In this document: piece by piece, positions 36,409 to 45,597 of the stretch | Layout of the letters: each line of letters starts with the position of its first letter | Numbering within the stretch: position 1 is the stretch's first letter | Source of the DNA: UBA2266 sp964406945 | Lineage (GTDB): Bacteria; Planctomycetota; Phycisphaerae; Sedimentisphaerales; Anaerobacaceae | Assembly (NCBI GenBank): GCA_964406945.1 | Contig: CAYOTO010000011.1 | Location: 1-64,000, forward strand | Direction: 5' to 3' | DNA length: 64,000 nt | Notes under the pieces: generated by a model | The model's input: only the letters and a program-made list of their open reading frames with translations | Told to the model about the DNA's origin: nothing | Database searches by the model: none | Program-made: the position numbers and the translations under genes

Positions 36409-37762
36409 TCCGATGCTCGAGCAAGTTGACAAAATAGCCGCGAAACTCCAAGGCCGCGGCCTGAATCCCGGCGACCGCGCGGCGATACTCTCGCCCAGCA
36501 GCCCGGCCTGTGCGGCGTTTGTCATTGCTTGCTGGCGAGCGGGCATCGTGGCTGCTCCTCTGAGCGGGCGTTATCCGGCCGAGAAGGTCGATGCGGCGGT
36601 CTCGGCCCTGGACTGCCAAATACTGGTCGCGGGCGAAGAATATGCACGTCTTAATTTCAACTCGAATGTCCTGCCGCTCGCGGATTTCGTGAATCCCGAT
36701 CTGTCGGACCTTCCGTCTGTGTTCTTCGAAGAACTGGCTCTGGACATCGATTCGGATGCAAGCATCGTCATGACCTCGGCCACCACGAGCCGGCCAAAAG
36801 GGGTGCTGCACACAATCGCCAATCACTATTACAGCGCACTGGGTTCGCAAGCAAACATCGTGTTCGCCCGGGGCGATTCCTGGCTGGTTTGTCTGCCGAT
36901 GTACCATATAAGCGGGCTTTCGCTGCTCATGCGGGCACTGGTCGGCGGCGGATCGCTGGTGTTTCCGCGAGTCAAGGGGTCACTCAATGCGGCCCTGGTC
37001 AGACTCAAACCGTCGCATGTCTCTCTGGTCGCCGCCCAGCTTTCAGAACTGCTCGAAGACGGTCCGGCTGTGGAGACAATGCGGAACATGAAAGCGATTC
37101 TGGTCGGAGGCTCGGCCGTGCCTCGAAATCTTGTAGAGCGGTGCCTGACCCTGGGCCTGCCGGTGCACACAACCTACGGCTCGACCGAAGCCGCATCGCA
37201 GGTGACGACCACCGCCGGTGCGGACCTGCAAACCGATCCCGGCACATCCGGAAGGCTGTTGCCATACAGGGAACTGGCAATTGCCCCGGACGGGGAGATA
37301 CTCGTTAAAGGCAAAACCCTCTTCAAGGGTTACATCGTTCCCGGCGGAATCGAACTGCCACTGGACGCGAACGGGTTTTTCCACACCCGCGACTGCGGGC
37401 GGCTGGATGACCACGGTTTGCTGTTCGTCCGGGGAAGAAAAGACCTTATGTTCATCTCCGGCGGCGAGAATATATATCCTTCGGAAATAGAACGGGCGAT
37501 AGCTGATGTATCCGGCGTCGCACACGCTGTAGTGGTCCCGGTCGATCAGCCGCCAATGGGCAAAAGACCGGTGGCTTTTGTGAAAATGCAGAAGGGCCGA
37601 ACCCTCGATGCCGAAAGGCTGGAAACGCAACTGCGCCGCAGGCTCGAAGGCTTCAAAATCCCCATCGCTTTTCTGCCGTGGCCCGCCGACATGCACAATT
37701 TGCTCAAGCCCGACCGGGCGGCGCTTAGCAAACTGGCACAGCAGATGCCCGGCCGAGCATAA
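36392..37762 (+). CDS. menE: o-succinylbenzoate-CoA ligase
   Basis: 456 residues if translation begins at GTG 36392, which overlaps the menC end and includes the early 'LYSPMLEQVDKIAAKL' helix that matches ANL enzymes. An ATG at 36413 is the alternative; neither has a clear ribosome-binding site. ATP-binding motif TSATTSRPKGVLHT near 130, YGSTEAASQ near 270, GRLLPY and FVRGRKDLMFISGGENIYPSEIE are all standard for the adenylate-forming family. It activates o-succinylbenzoate for MenB. It ends one base before the convergent thioesterase gene. Confidence 0.9.
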   Translation: MKSLYSPMLEQVDKIAAKLQGRGLNPGDRAAILSPSSPACAAFVIACWRAGIVAAPLSGRYPAEKVDAAVSALDCQILVAGEEYARLNFNSNVLPLADFVNPDLSDLPSVFFEELALDIDSDASIVMTSATTSRPKGVLHTIANHYYSALGSQANIVFARGDSWLVCLPMYHISGLSLLMRALVGGGSLVFPRVKGSLNAALVRLKPSHVSLVAAQLSELLEDGPAVETMRNMKAILVGGSAVPRNLVERCLTLGLPVHTTYGSTEAASQVTTTAGADLQTDPGTSGRLLPYRELAIAPDGEILVKGKTLFKGYIVPGGIELPLDANGFFHTRDCGRLDDHGLLFVRGRKDLMFISGGENIYPSEIERAIADVSGVAHAVVVPVDQPPMGKRPVAFVKMQKGRTLDAERLETQLRRRLEGFKIPIAFLPWPADMHNLLKPDRAALSKLAQQMPGRA

Positions 37763-37763
37763 G

Positions 37764-38159
37764 TTACAACTCTTCCAGCACCCGCCTGACTGAATCCGGA
37801 ATCGCCGTCGCGGTCCGCGTCGATGCGTCGACAGTCACATGCGTTGTATGAACTTCCGCTGCAGCGGCTCCCTCCTTGTCGACGAAGACGTAGCTCAATT
37901 CGAAAGACCGGTTGCCAAGTTTGCTCATAGTCATCCGGACGGTGAACCGGTCTCCGAGCATCATCGGCTTGCGATAATCGGCCCTGGTGTGAACGACGGG
38001 CACCAGATAATCGCCGCCGGCCACAATCGATGCCAGCGGAAGTCTCGAGTCCAGAAACGCCTCGTAACAATCATGGGCCAGATCGAACAGACGTGAAAAA
38101 AAGATCACGCCGGCTGCGTCGGTGTGGTACATGCGTATCGCGGTTTCGAATTCGAACAT
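37764..38159 (-). CDS. Hotdog-fold acyl-CoA thioesterase, likely DHNA-CoA hydrolase
   Basis: A 131-residue protein of the 4HBT family. YHTDAAGVIFFSRLFDLAHDC near the start carries the catalytic Asp position (usually YxDTDxxGxVxxxxY). Cyanobacterial and plant DHNA-CoA thioesterases have the same form. The menaquinone operon lacks another enzyme to release DHNA from MenB's product, so this convergent gene is the natural candidate. The opposite orientation means it is not in the men transcript. A YbgC-type general thioesterase is the alternative. Confidence 0.75.
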   Translation of the reverse strand: MFEFETAIRMYHTDAAGVIFFSRLFDLAHDCYEAFLDSRLPLASIVAGGDYLVPVVHTRADYRKPMMLGDRFTVRMTMSKLGNRSFELSYVFVDKEGAAAAEVHTTHVTVDASTRTATAIPDSVRRVLEEL

Positions 38160-38406
38160 TTCTGTGCCTTCCCAATTTGCGCAAAAGTCTTACCCTTATT
38201 AATCATTCGGAGCGTCGGCTGCAACTGTTGTTTTCGCTTAATCGCGGCAAAACAGACATTTTGGGGCTGTTCGCAGCCGTGAAACATTTGATTTCAATCT
38301 CTTGCATTCACCCGGATGGGGTTGAAATCGGTGTCCGCGAAGTGTACAGTATACCCTATTCGCGAAACATCAACCACTTTCCAGTTGCAGTACAAAAGGA
38401 GAACTC
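38160..38406. other. Intergenic stretch before the secreted hydrolase
   Basis: It holds the promoters of the divergent thioesterase and hydrolase genes. AAAGGAG-like sequence lies just before the hydrolase ATG. I see nothing else. Confidence 0.3.
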
Positions 38407-41361
38407 ATGAGCACCAGACACACGACGAGACTACCCCTGGCGGCGGCACTGCTGGTCGTTTTCACTGCTTCTATAGCTTTTCCGGCGGCGAAGATTACCG
38501 GCGAGCTTAAAAAATGGCACAGAGTTACTTTGACGTTCGACGGCCCGGCGACCAGTGAAACCGCCACGCCGAATCCGTTCATGGATTACCGGCTCAACGT
38601 AACATTCAAGCACGCCGGCTCCGGCAAGTCGTATCTGGTGCCGGGCTATTACGCAGCCGACGGCGATGCGGCAAACACCTCGGCGACCTCCGGCAACAAA
38701 TGGCGGGTGCATTTCGCTCCCACCCAAACGGGCAAATGGAATTACTCGGTCTCGTTCAGAAAGGGCAAGAACGTTGCCGTGGCCGAAGGCGCCAACGCCG
38801 GTGAAGAAGCCGGATACATGGACGGCCAGACCGGATCATTTTCGATAGCCCCCACCGACAAGACCGGCAGGGATATGCGGGCCAAAGGTCTGCTGCAGTA
38901 CGTGGGCAAGCACCACCTGCAATTCGCCGAGACGGGCCAGTACTTCCTAAAGTGCGGCGCCGACGCTCCGGAGAATTTTCTTGCGTACGCCGATTTCGAC
39001 GGTGACTTCAAGAACGACGGCCACAAGGACAATCTGATCAAGACGTGGCAGCCGCATGTGAAAGACTGGAAGCCCGGGGACCCGACCTGGCGGGACGGCA
39101 AGGGCAAGGGAATTATCGGCGCGGTGAACTACCTGGCCGCCGAAGGGATGAACGTCTTTTCCTTCATTCCGATGAATATCGCCGGCGACGACAGAAACGT
39201 CTTTCCCTATCTCGACTACGACGAACGCGAACGCATGGACTGCTCGAAGCTGGACCAGTGGGAAATCGTGTTCGAGCACGGTAATTCCAGGGGCATGTAC
39301 CTGCACTTCAAGACGCTCGAAACCGAGAACGAGATGATCCTCGACAACGGCAACCTGGGGCCTCACCGCAAGTTGTACTATCGGGAGCTTATCGCCCGCT
39401 TCAGCCATCATCTGGCGTTGAACTGGAACCTCGGCGAGGAAATCAACAACGCAAGTCACGAGCAGAAAGTGGCCTGGGCCGATTACTTCTGGAGAACCGA
39501 CCCCTACAAGCATCACATCGTGATTCACAATATGGGCAATCCGCATTACGACTTGCTGGGCGATGCTTCGAAGCTTACGGGCTTTTCGCTGCAGACCAGC
39601 AGGCCCGACTTCAGTCAGGTCCACAGTCGTACGCGTAATTACATCGACCGCTCGGTGGCCGCGGGCAAACCCTGGGTGGTTGCATGCGACGAACCCGGTG
39701 ATGCCACACACGCGCTCATTACCGACGCGGAAGACCCCACCCACGACAATGCACGCAAGAACGCACTGTGGGGCAACATCATGGCCGGTGGAGCCGGTGT
39801 GGAGTGGTACTTCGGCTACAAGCATCCACACAGCGACTTGACGTGCCAGGATTACCGCAGCCGGGCGAACATGTGGGATCAGTGCCGGTACGCTCTGGAA
39901 TTCTTCGACAAATACGAGATTCCGTTCTGGGACATGAAATGCGAAGACGAGATGACCGCCGGCGACGACGACTACGTGCTCTGCAAGCCCGGCGAGGTCT
40001 ATCTGGTTTATCTCAAGCACGGCGGCACGGTCGATCTGAATGTGACCGACGGCTCCTTCGAGTACGGCTGGTTCAATCCCCGCACCGGGGGCGATTTGAG
40101 CCGCACAGGCAAGGCCGACGCCAAAGTGCCGGCCAGCGCACCGGATAAGAACGACTGGCTTCTGGTAATCAGGGGTAAGGGCAGTCTCGAACTGACCGCC
40201 GAAGATACCGGACCGCCGCCCGTTGCCCCGACCGCCGAGGGCACGCTGGCGTACAGCGCAATCCGGGATTTCAAAATAGTCTCCGGCAACGGCTTCGTCG
40301 AGGCCTACAAGGACAACGGGCACAACGCCCTGGCGATCAATCCGGATCGCCACAAGGACAAGTTCGGCGCCGCCGAGGTGAAATTCACCGGAGACTCCGG
40401 CCGGTACGACGTGGTGCTTACGACCATGACCGAGACCGACGGCGAATCGACTTACAGGGTTTACATCGCGGGCAGGCGGGTCGGCGAATTCACCAATCCC
40501 AAGACGTCTCAGGACTATAAGCCCACGGCCAAAACATGGCCGAAGGTACAGGTCAACAAAGGCGACAAGCTGCGGGTGGAGTTCAATACGGCCACCAACA
40601 GCACCTCGAGGACGGGCAACCGCAAGGGCTATTCGCGGGGCAGGTGGCTTTCCCTTTCATTCGTGCCCGAGGGCGCCGACAGTAAAAAAAAAGTAGCCGC
40701 TGAAAAACGGGACCTGAAATCCATCGCCGCAGGTGACATGAAGGTTTTCGAGGAGAAGGACGGACTCGTGGCGGTCGAGGCCGAAGATTTCGCCGCCCAG
40801 ATGAAAACGGACGTCCGCAAGTGGTACGTTACCGCGAAGAACAACACGCCCAGGATCAGTCCCGACGGCGACGACAATCACGCCGCTTCAGCCGGCGGCG
40901 GCGCTTACATTGAAATCCTGCCCGATACCAGAAGAACGCACAGCGATAAGCTGATCGCCGGCCAGAACTTCTGCAACGAACCCGGCAAACTGGCGGTCCT
41001 GCTGTATCCGGTGCTTTTCAACACAACCGGCAAATACTATGTCTGGGTGCGTGCCTATTCGACCGGCAGCGAGGACAACGGGCTGCACGTGGGAATCGAC
41101 GGAACCTGGCCTTCGACTGGCCAGCGGCTCCAGTGGTGTGCCGGCAAAAACAGTTGGCGATGGGAGAGCAAACAGCGAACGCAAAAGAACCACTGCGGCG
41201 AAGATTACAAGATCTTCCTGGAGATTGCCGAGCCGGGCCTCCATACCATCGAATTCTCCATGCGCGAAGACGGCTTCGAGTTCGACAAATGGCTTATGAC
41301 CAAAGACCGCAATTTCAAACGCCCCGAAGACGCCGGACCCGCGGTGCGTGCCAAGAACTAA
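38407..41361 (+). CDS. Secreted DUF5060-type glycoside hydrolase-like protein
   Basis: A 984-residue protein with signal peptide (1-28). Residues about 30-135 look like the beta-sandwich DUF5060 domain (WHRVTLTFDGP, VHFAPTQTGKWNYSVSF). Residues about 150-580 form a TIM-barrel-like region with NWNLGEEINNAS, where the Glu pair is a plausible acid/base, and WVVACDEPG as a likely nucleophile strand. The segment about 520-590 resembles the putative collagen-binding domain often found after this barrel. The last 200 residues (VAVEAEDFA near 790) resemble the GH115 C-terminal or carbohydrate-binding type domain. The substrate is unknown. AAGGAG precedes the start. Confidence 0.75.
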   Translation: MSTRHTTRLPLAAALLVVFTASIAFPAAKITGELKKWHRVTLTFDGPATSETATPNPFMDYRLNVTFKHAGSGKSYLVPGYYAADGDAANTSATSGNKWRVHFAPTQTGKWNYSVSFRKGKNVAVAEGANAGEEAGYMDGQTGSFSIAPTDKTGRDMRAKGLLQYVGKHHLQFAETGQYFLKCGADAPENFLAYADFDGDFKNDGHKDNLIKTWQPHVKDWKPGDPTWRDGKGKGIIGAVNYLAAEGMNVFSFIPMNIAGDDRNVFPYLDYDERERMDCSKLDQWEIVFEHGNSRGMYLHFKTLETENEMILDNGNLGPHRKLYYRELIARFSHHLALNWNLGEEINNASHEQKVAWADYFWRTDPYKHHIVIHNMGNPHYDLLGDASKLTGFSLQTSRPDFSQVHSRTRNYIDRSVAAGKPWVVACDEPGDATHALITDAEDPTHDNARKNALWGNIMAGGAGVEWYFGYKHPHSDLTCQDYRSRANMWDQCRYALEFFDKYEIPFWDMKCEDEMTAGDDDYVLCKPGEVYLVYLKHGGTVDLNVTDGSFEYGWFNPRTGGDLSRTGKADAKVPASAPDKNDWLLVIRGKGSLELTAEDTGPPPVAPTAEGTLAYSAIRDFKIVSGNGFVEAYKDNGHNALAINPDRHKDKFGAAEVKFTGDSGRYDVVLTTMTETDGESTYRVYIAGRRVGEFTNPKTSQDYKPTAKTWPKVQVNKGDKLRVEFNTATNSTSRTGNRKGYSRGRWLSLSFVPEGADSKKKVAAEKRDLKSIAAGDMKVFEEKDGLVAVEAEDFAAQMKTDVRKWYVTAKNNTPRISPDGDDNHAASAGGGAYIEILPDTRRTHSDKLIAGQNFCNEPGKLAVLLYPVLFNTTGKYYVWVRAYSTGSEDNGLHVGIDGTWPSTGQRLQWCAGKNSWRWESKQRTQKNHCGEDYKIFLEIAEPGLHTIEFSMREDGFEFDKWLMTKDRNFKRPEDAGPAVRAKN

Positions 41362-41409
41362 GCCACACCGCCAGCATGGCGCAATACTACAGAGAGCCGA
41401 TCCTGCCGT

Positions 41410-42894
41410 CTAGACGGTGTCATCGACACCAAAAACTCGGCGAAAATGAAATCCATAGATCGCAAGTGTGACGGCTAGATGAAGATGACGCGGATGCCGA
41501 AACGTCCCGAAAATCAGCTTCCAGTAATGGCGTCTGCCGGAGTCAATAATCCCAAGTCGCCAGAGAGATCTGACCAACGCCTTGATTTCAGAATGACGTA
41601 TTCGCCGGCGCACGTTGGTCAGGGGCCGATACTCATCAAGAAATGTACGAACTCTGTCATAGAATTGGCTGGGAGTGTATATGGTGGTGACAATTCTGCG
41701 GTAGCCCGCCAGCAGGTCATCGTATTTCATCTGGGGGACGAAATTCATGGAGAAATCTGTGTTGTCTCCTGAGACGTGCGGCAACAAACGGTCTTCGCTT
41801 CGCAGTCGACGGTACAGGTCCGTTCCCATTGGAGCATTGAGCAGTCCGACCATCGCAGTAACTATACCACTCTGTTCAATGAAATGAATCAAGTTGTCAA
41901 AAATTGATTCGCTGTCGCTGTCGAAGCCGACAATAAAGCCGGCCTGTACCTGCATCCCGAAATGCTGGATTTTCTTTACACAAGCTACGAGATCGCGGCC
42001 GCAATTCTGACGCTTGTTGCATTCGGCGAGGCTTTCCTCGCTTGGGCTCTCAATACCCACGAAAACGCAGTCGAAACCCGCCCGGGCCATCAGAGTCATC
42101 AGCTCTTCATCGTCGGCAAGATTTATTGAGGCCTGCGTGTTAAATGTAAAGGGATGCTTGTGCTTGCGCATCCAGTCTATAATCCGAGGCAAAACCTCTC
42201 TTTTGAGTCTGGCGGCGTGGCCGATAAAATTGTCGTCGACGAAGAAGACCTGGCCTCGCCATCCGGCTTCATAAAGGCGGTCGAGTTCCGCCAATACCTG
42301 GTCAGCCGTCTTAGTGCGTATTCTTCTACCGAACAATGCTGTTACGTTGCAGAAATCGCAGTCGAAGGGGCATCCACGTGAATACTGGATGCTCATGGTT
42401 GCGTACCGTCTCATTGACACGTTCGTCCAGCGAGGAATCGGTGTTTTGGTCAGATCGGCCCATCGTTCACTCTGGTATATATGCTTCGGCCGTCCATTAC
42501 TCAGATCGCGCAGGAATGCCGGCAAGGTTATCTCGGCCTCATTCAGGATCAGGTGGTCAATGTCGTCAAATTCCTCGGGAACGGCGGTAAATAACGGCCC
42601 ACCGGCCACAATCGGCCGCTTGAGTTCCTTGCAGCGCTGGACGATCTTGTGGACAGACGGCTTCTGAATGTACATTGCTGAGATCAGGACATAGTCCGCC
42701 CATCGAATGTGCCGGTCGGACAGCCTCGTCGTCGCCATGTCGACAAGCTTCTGTTTCCATTCGGCAGGCAGCATGGCTGCGACCGTCAGAAGCCCGAGTG
42801 GGGGAAGTACGGCCTTATGGGAGGTGAACTTGAGGGCGTTTTTGAAACTCCAGAATGTGACCGGTCCTTCGGGGTTAATAAGAAGTATATTCAT
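41410..42894 (-). CDS. B12-binding radical SAM protein
   Basis: A 494-residue protein. An N-terminal cobalamin-binding Rossmann-like domain (about 1-130, PPLGLLTVAAMLP then AGGPLFTAVPEEF) precedes the radical SAM core, with the cluster motif CPFDCDFC giving C175, C179 and C182. VFFVDDNFIGH, FDCVFVGIESPSEESL and VQAGFIVGFDSD follow. The C-terminal 100 residues match DUF4070-type tails seen in hopanoid and bacteriochlorophyll-related members. This class often methylates or rearranges unactivated carbons, but the substrate is not predictable. It stands alone between the hydrolase and a helicase. Confidence 0.85.
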   Translation of the reverse strand: MNILLINPEGPVTFWSFKNALKFTSHKAVLPPLGLLTVAAMLPAEWKQKLVDMATTRLSDRHIRWADYVLISAMYIQKPSVHKIVQRCKELKRPIVAGGPLFTAVPEEFDDIDHLILNEAEITLPAFLRDLSNGRPKHIYQSERWADLTKTPIPRWTNVSMRRYATMSIQYSRGCPFDCDFCNVTALFGRRIRTKTADQVLAELDRLYEAGWRGQVFFVDDNFIGHAARLKREVLPRIIDWMRKHKHPFTFNTQASINLADDEELMTLMARAGFDCVFVGIESPSEESLAECNKRQNCGRDLVACVKKIQHFGMQVQAGFIVGFDSDSESIFDNLIHFIEQSGIVTAMVGLLNAPMGTDLYRRLRSEDRLLPHVSGDNTDFSMNFVPQMKYDDLLAGYRRIVTTIYTPSQFYDRVRTFLDEYRPLTNVRRRIRHSEIKALVRSLWRLGIIDSGRRHYWKLIFGTFRHPRHLHLAVTLAIYGFHFRRVFGVDDTV

Positions 42895-43065
42895 GGCGGA
42901 GCCCTAACATGTACGCGCGTTTATCCCATGCAATGACGTGCTTTGCAGTTGATCAGCACAACTTGCGGGCGACAAAATTTATATATAAACATGCACATCA
43001 GCCTAAGTTCTTCGCCTTTTTGTGCAGCGCCAGCAGCTTCTCAGATGTTCACTGCCGGCTGTTTG

Positions 43066-44352
43066 TCAACAATATTGCGGTTGATTGCGCCTTTTGTTTC
43101 GCTTGCGTCGGCCGTGACGTGCCTTCTTTACTCTTGAGTTGCTCTGATTCGCCTGTTCTGCGACTGTTGTCCGGGTTCTGGAGCTTGCAGCAGTCTTTTG
43201 TCCGGGGCAAGCGGCTCTGGTGGGCGACAAACCTTCGCACTTCTGTGTTTTGATCTTACGTCCTATAAATTTGCCGACACTTTGAAGGTATTTCCGTTCT
43301 TCACTCGAAACGAACGTGATCGCATCACCGGTGGCGGCGGCTCGTCCGGTGCGACCTATGCGGTGCACGTAGTCTTCCGCGTGAGTCGGGACGTCGTAGT
43401 TGATGACATGGGATATCCCCTCCACGTCAATACCCCGGGCAGCGATGTCGGTGGCGACCATGATATGGTACCGACCGCTGCGAAATCCGTCGAGTGCCCG
43501 CTGGCGCTGGTTTTGCGTCCGATCCGAGTGGATGGAAACCGCCACCAGGCCGGCCTTCTTGAGCTTGCGGCTTATCTTGTCAGCTCCGTACTTGGTTCGC
43601 GAGAATACGAGCACGCTATACATCTGCCAGTCGTTGATGATGCGCAGCAGCAGATCCATCTTCTGTGACTTGTCTACTTCATAGAAATGTTGGCTGATCG
43701 TGTCAATAGGGTTGCGCGGCCTGCCTATCTGGATGACTGTCGGTGATTGCAGCATGTTACCGGCCATACTCCTGACCTCCGGTGATATGGTCGCCGAGAA
43801 CAGCAGAGTCTGCCGCTTTTGGGGAAGGCTGCCCACGATTCGCCGCACGTCATTTATAAAGCCCATATCGAGCATCCGGTCAGCTTCATCCAGCACGAGA
43901 ACTGAAACACTTCCGAGGTTGATAGTACCGCGCTCGATGTGATCAATCAGACGCCCCGGTGTTGCCACCACAATATCAACTCCGCGACGCAATGCGCTTA
44001 TCTGATTATCGATGCTGACACCGCCATAAACAGCCTGTGTCTTCAGATTCAGAAATCTCCCGTAACCGTTCACCGATCTCTCTATTTGAACGGCCAGCTC
44101 ACGTGTGGGCGTCAGAATCAAAGATCTGATTGCCGGCTGTTTTCTCGAGCCGTTCTGACGACTGAGCCGATCAAGTAATGGCAGCACAAAAGCCGCCGTC
44201 TTGCCGGTGCCCGTCTGAGCACAACCTATAATGTCGCCCCCGGCAATAGCCGCGGGTATCGCTCGAGACTGTATTTCTGTTGGGGCCGTGTAGCCCGTTG
44301 CCAGTATCCCCTGAACAAGGGGATCCGATAAACCGAATGTCCTAAATGCCAT
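43066..44352 (-). CDS. DEAD-box RNA helicase, RhlE-like
   Basis: A 428-residue protein. Q motif TEIQSRAIP, motif I AQTGTGKT, PTREL, DEADRMLDMGF, SAT, ARGIDVEG and HRIGRTGRA are all present. The helicase core occupies residues 1-370 with a 55-residue Lys/Arg/Ser-rich tail (GRRKRNKRR). AGGA precedes the ATG. It sits just upstream of a cold-shock protein on the same strand, a pairing seen elsewhere where both help melt RNA structure at low temperature, although a terminator separates them here. Confidence 0.93.
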   Translation of the reverse strand: MAFRTFGLSDPLVQGILATGYTAPTEIQSRAIPAAIAGGDIIGCAQTGTGKTAAFVLPLLDRLSRQNGSRKQPAIRSLILTPTRELAVQIERSVNGYGRFLNLKTQAVYGGVSIDNQISALRRGVDIVVATPGRLIDHIERGTINLGSVSVLVLDEADRMLDMGFINDVRRIVGSLPQKRQTLLFSATISPEVRSMAGNMLQSPTVIQIGRPRNPIDTISQHFYEVDKSQKMDLLLRIINDWQMYSVLVFSRTKYGADKISRKLKKAGLVAVSIHSDRTQNQRQRALDGFRSGRYHIMVATDIAARGIDVEGISHVINYDVPTHAEDYVHRIGRTGRAAATGDAITFVSSEERKYLQSVGKFIGRKIKTQKCEGLSPTRAACPGQKTAASSRTRTTVAEQANQSNSRVKKARHGRRKRNKRRNQPQYC

Positions 44353-44515
44353 TAAATAATCCTGAAAAAAAGCAATCGCGGAAAAGCGACTGAATGGTCT
44401 ATAATCTGTTTTGATATGCTTGCCACAGACTGCTTACACCGCCACCGTGGCTGTATATGTGCGAATTGAACAGTTCCTGAATAACTGTCGTAGACGGACA
44501 CCTGCCGCGTCTTAT

Positions 44516-44704
44516 TCAAGTGCGATGATGATAAGGGCCCTTTCGAAGCCGCTCACTTTTTGTCTGGTCCAAATGCACATGACAATAAGACTCGTGATTG
44601 TATATGCTCAGGCGCCGGTTACAGCCCGGAAAGATACACCTTCTTCCAGTTGCTGAAGTCTTCAACGGTTTCTTCACTATTGCTCCAGTTTGACTAATCA
44701 GCAC
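44516..44704 (-). CDS. Small Cys/His zinc-knuckle protein
   Basis: 62 residues from a GTG nine bases after AGGA. The core RRCIFPGCNRRLSIYNHES, followed by YCHVH, arranges Cys-X4-Cys-X12-Cys-X2-His, a plausible zinc site like that of small 'C..C..RLS.YN....C..H' proteins found widely in bacteria. The plus-strand frame over the same bases has no such motif. It lies between the cold-shock gene and the DEAD-box helicase on the same strand. The function could be nucleic-acid binding, but that is a guess. Confidence 0.5.
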   Translation of the reverse strand: MLISQTGAIVKKPLKTSATGRRCIFPGCNRRLSIYNHESYCHVHLDQTKSERLRKGPYHHRT

Positions 44705-44836
44705 AGCAAAATATCCTGTCTGACCATCCGGATATGGTTTTTGTCCATGTTCACTGGAAGAAATCCCGACTCCCTGGCGAACGCTTTGAGAACCGTCAGA
44801 AGAGGAACTTGGATGGATTTTATGGAAACGGGGTTA

Positions 44837-44866
44837 GAAAAGAGGCTCCGCTTCCGGCGGAGCCTC
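44837..44866 (-). terminator. Intrinsic terminator of the cold-shock gene
   Basis: Reading the minus strand, GAGGCTCCGC and GCGGAGCCTC pair perfectly around a five-base loop and are followed by TTTTCT. It lies 25 bp past the stop of the cold-shock gene. This is the clearest rho-independent terminator in the window. Confidence 0.85.
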
Positions 44867-44890
44867 AGATTTCTTACGTTTCCGCGGTAC

Positions 44891-45097
44891 TCAGACCGGT
44901 TTGACGAGCGTTGCGCAGGGGCCCTTCTTGCCCTGACCTTCCTCGTACTCAACCGCCTGATTCTCGCTCAGACTACCGTATCCACCGCCCGCCTGTATCT
45001 CCGAGTGATGAACAAACAGGTCTTTGCCGCCTTCGTCAGGCGTGATAAACCCGTAGCCTTTACTGTCGTTGAACCACTTTACTTTGCCGGTGCTCAT
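44891..45097 (-). CDS. csp: Cold-shock protein (CspA family)
   Basis: A 68-residue single cold-shock domain. [18 protein letters not shown] carries RNP1 (KGYGFI) and [10 protein letters not shown] carries RNP2 (LFVHH), the two RNA-binding strands. It binds single-stranded RNA and DNA and acts as an RNA chaperone. GGGAG lies eight bases before the ATG and a strong terminator follows. The long AT-rich upstream stretch could form the structured 5' leader typical of csp mRNAs. Confidence 0.95.
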   Translation of the reverse strand: MSTGKVKWFNDSKGYGFITPDEGGKDLFVHHSEIQAGGGYGSLSENQAVEYEEGQGKKGPCATLVKPV

Positions 45098-45249
45098 TTA
45101 CAATACTCCCAAAAACCCATATCTGGGTCAAACACTATGTCTCTCGCAATTAAGAATGAATGCTCGGAAAACAAGCCGTCAAATCTGCAGAAAAGAGAAT
45201 ACCCCGGGAGAGAACTCAAGATATGCCCAATTACCACATATACGCTAAC

Positions 45250-45349
45250 TCGGCAGATAAAGCTCACAAAATATCCTTTTTTTTCTAAAAAGCTTGCGTC
45301 GAGCGGCCTGCAGCTTGAATTCCTTGGTGTATTTGCGGTACTTCGCCAT
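45250..45349 (-). pseudogene. Possible IS3-type transposase N-terminal remnant
   Basis: A 34-codon frame starts MAKYRKYTKEFKLQAARRK, which resembles the beginning of IS3/IS911 OrfA helix-turn-helix proteins (RRYS.EFK.EAV). The sequence then departs into unrelated residues and stops. Only about 19 residues are recognisable, so the assignment is weak. Confidence 0.35.
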
Positions 45350-45597
45350 TGATCTGACATTTCCCATATGACTTCATAAACGCTCTTTTGGTCTGCCCCC
45401 TTTCTCGGTCCAGTGCCTATGAGAGGAGTCCTTCACATCCTTCATTTCGTCGATAGGTAAAGACAGCGACAAGAAGGCTCCCCTTCGGATTTGCGGATTG
45501 CAAACTCAGCCAAATCCCGAGGCGATCCAGATAAAACACGCCTACCATCATGCCGATAAATGATTGCGGCTCTGTGCTGCCGCGATTGGGGGGCTTG

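Noticed and set aside
38947..40353. Minus-strand frame of about 468 codons
   Set aside because: Antisense to the secreted DUF5060-type gene; it shares its codon periodicity and lacks any family signature.
44411..44656. 81-codon plus-strand frame opposite the zinc-knuckle gene
   Set aside because: The opposite strand has a spaced Cys/His motif and a ribosome-binding site; this frame has neither.
45094..45360. 88-codon minus-strand frame upstream of csp
   Set aside because: Composition and lack of motif suggest chance; it covers the likely csp leader and the transposase-like fragment in another frame.
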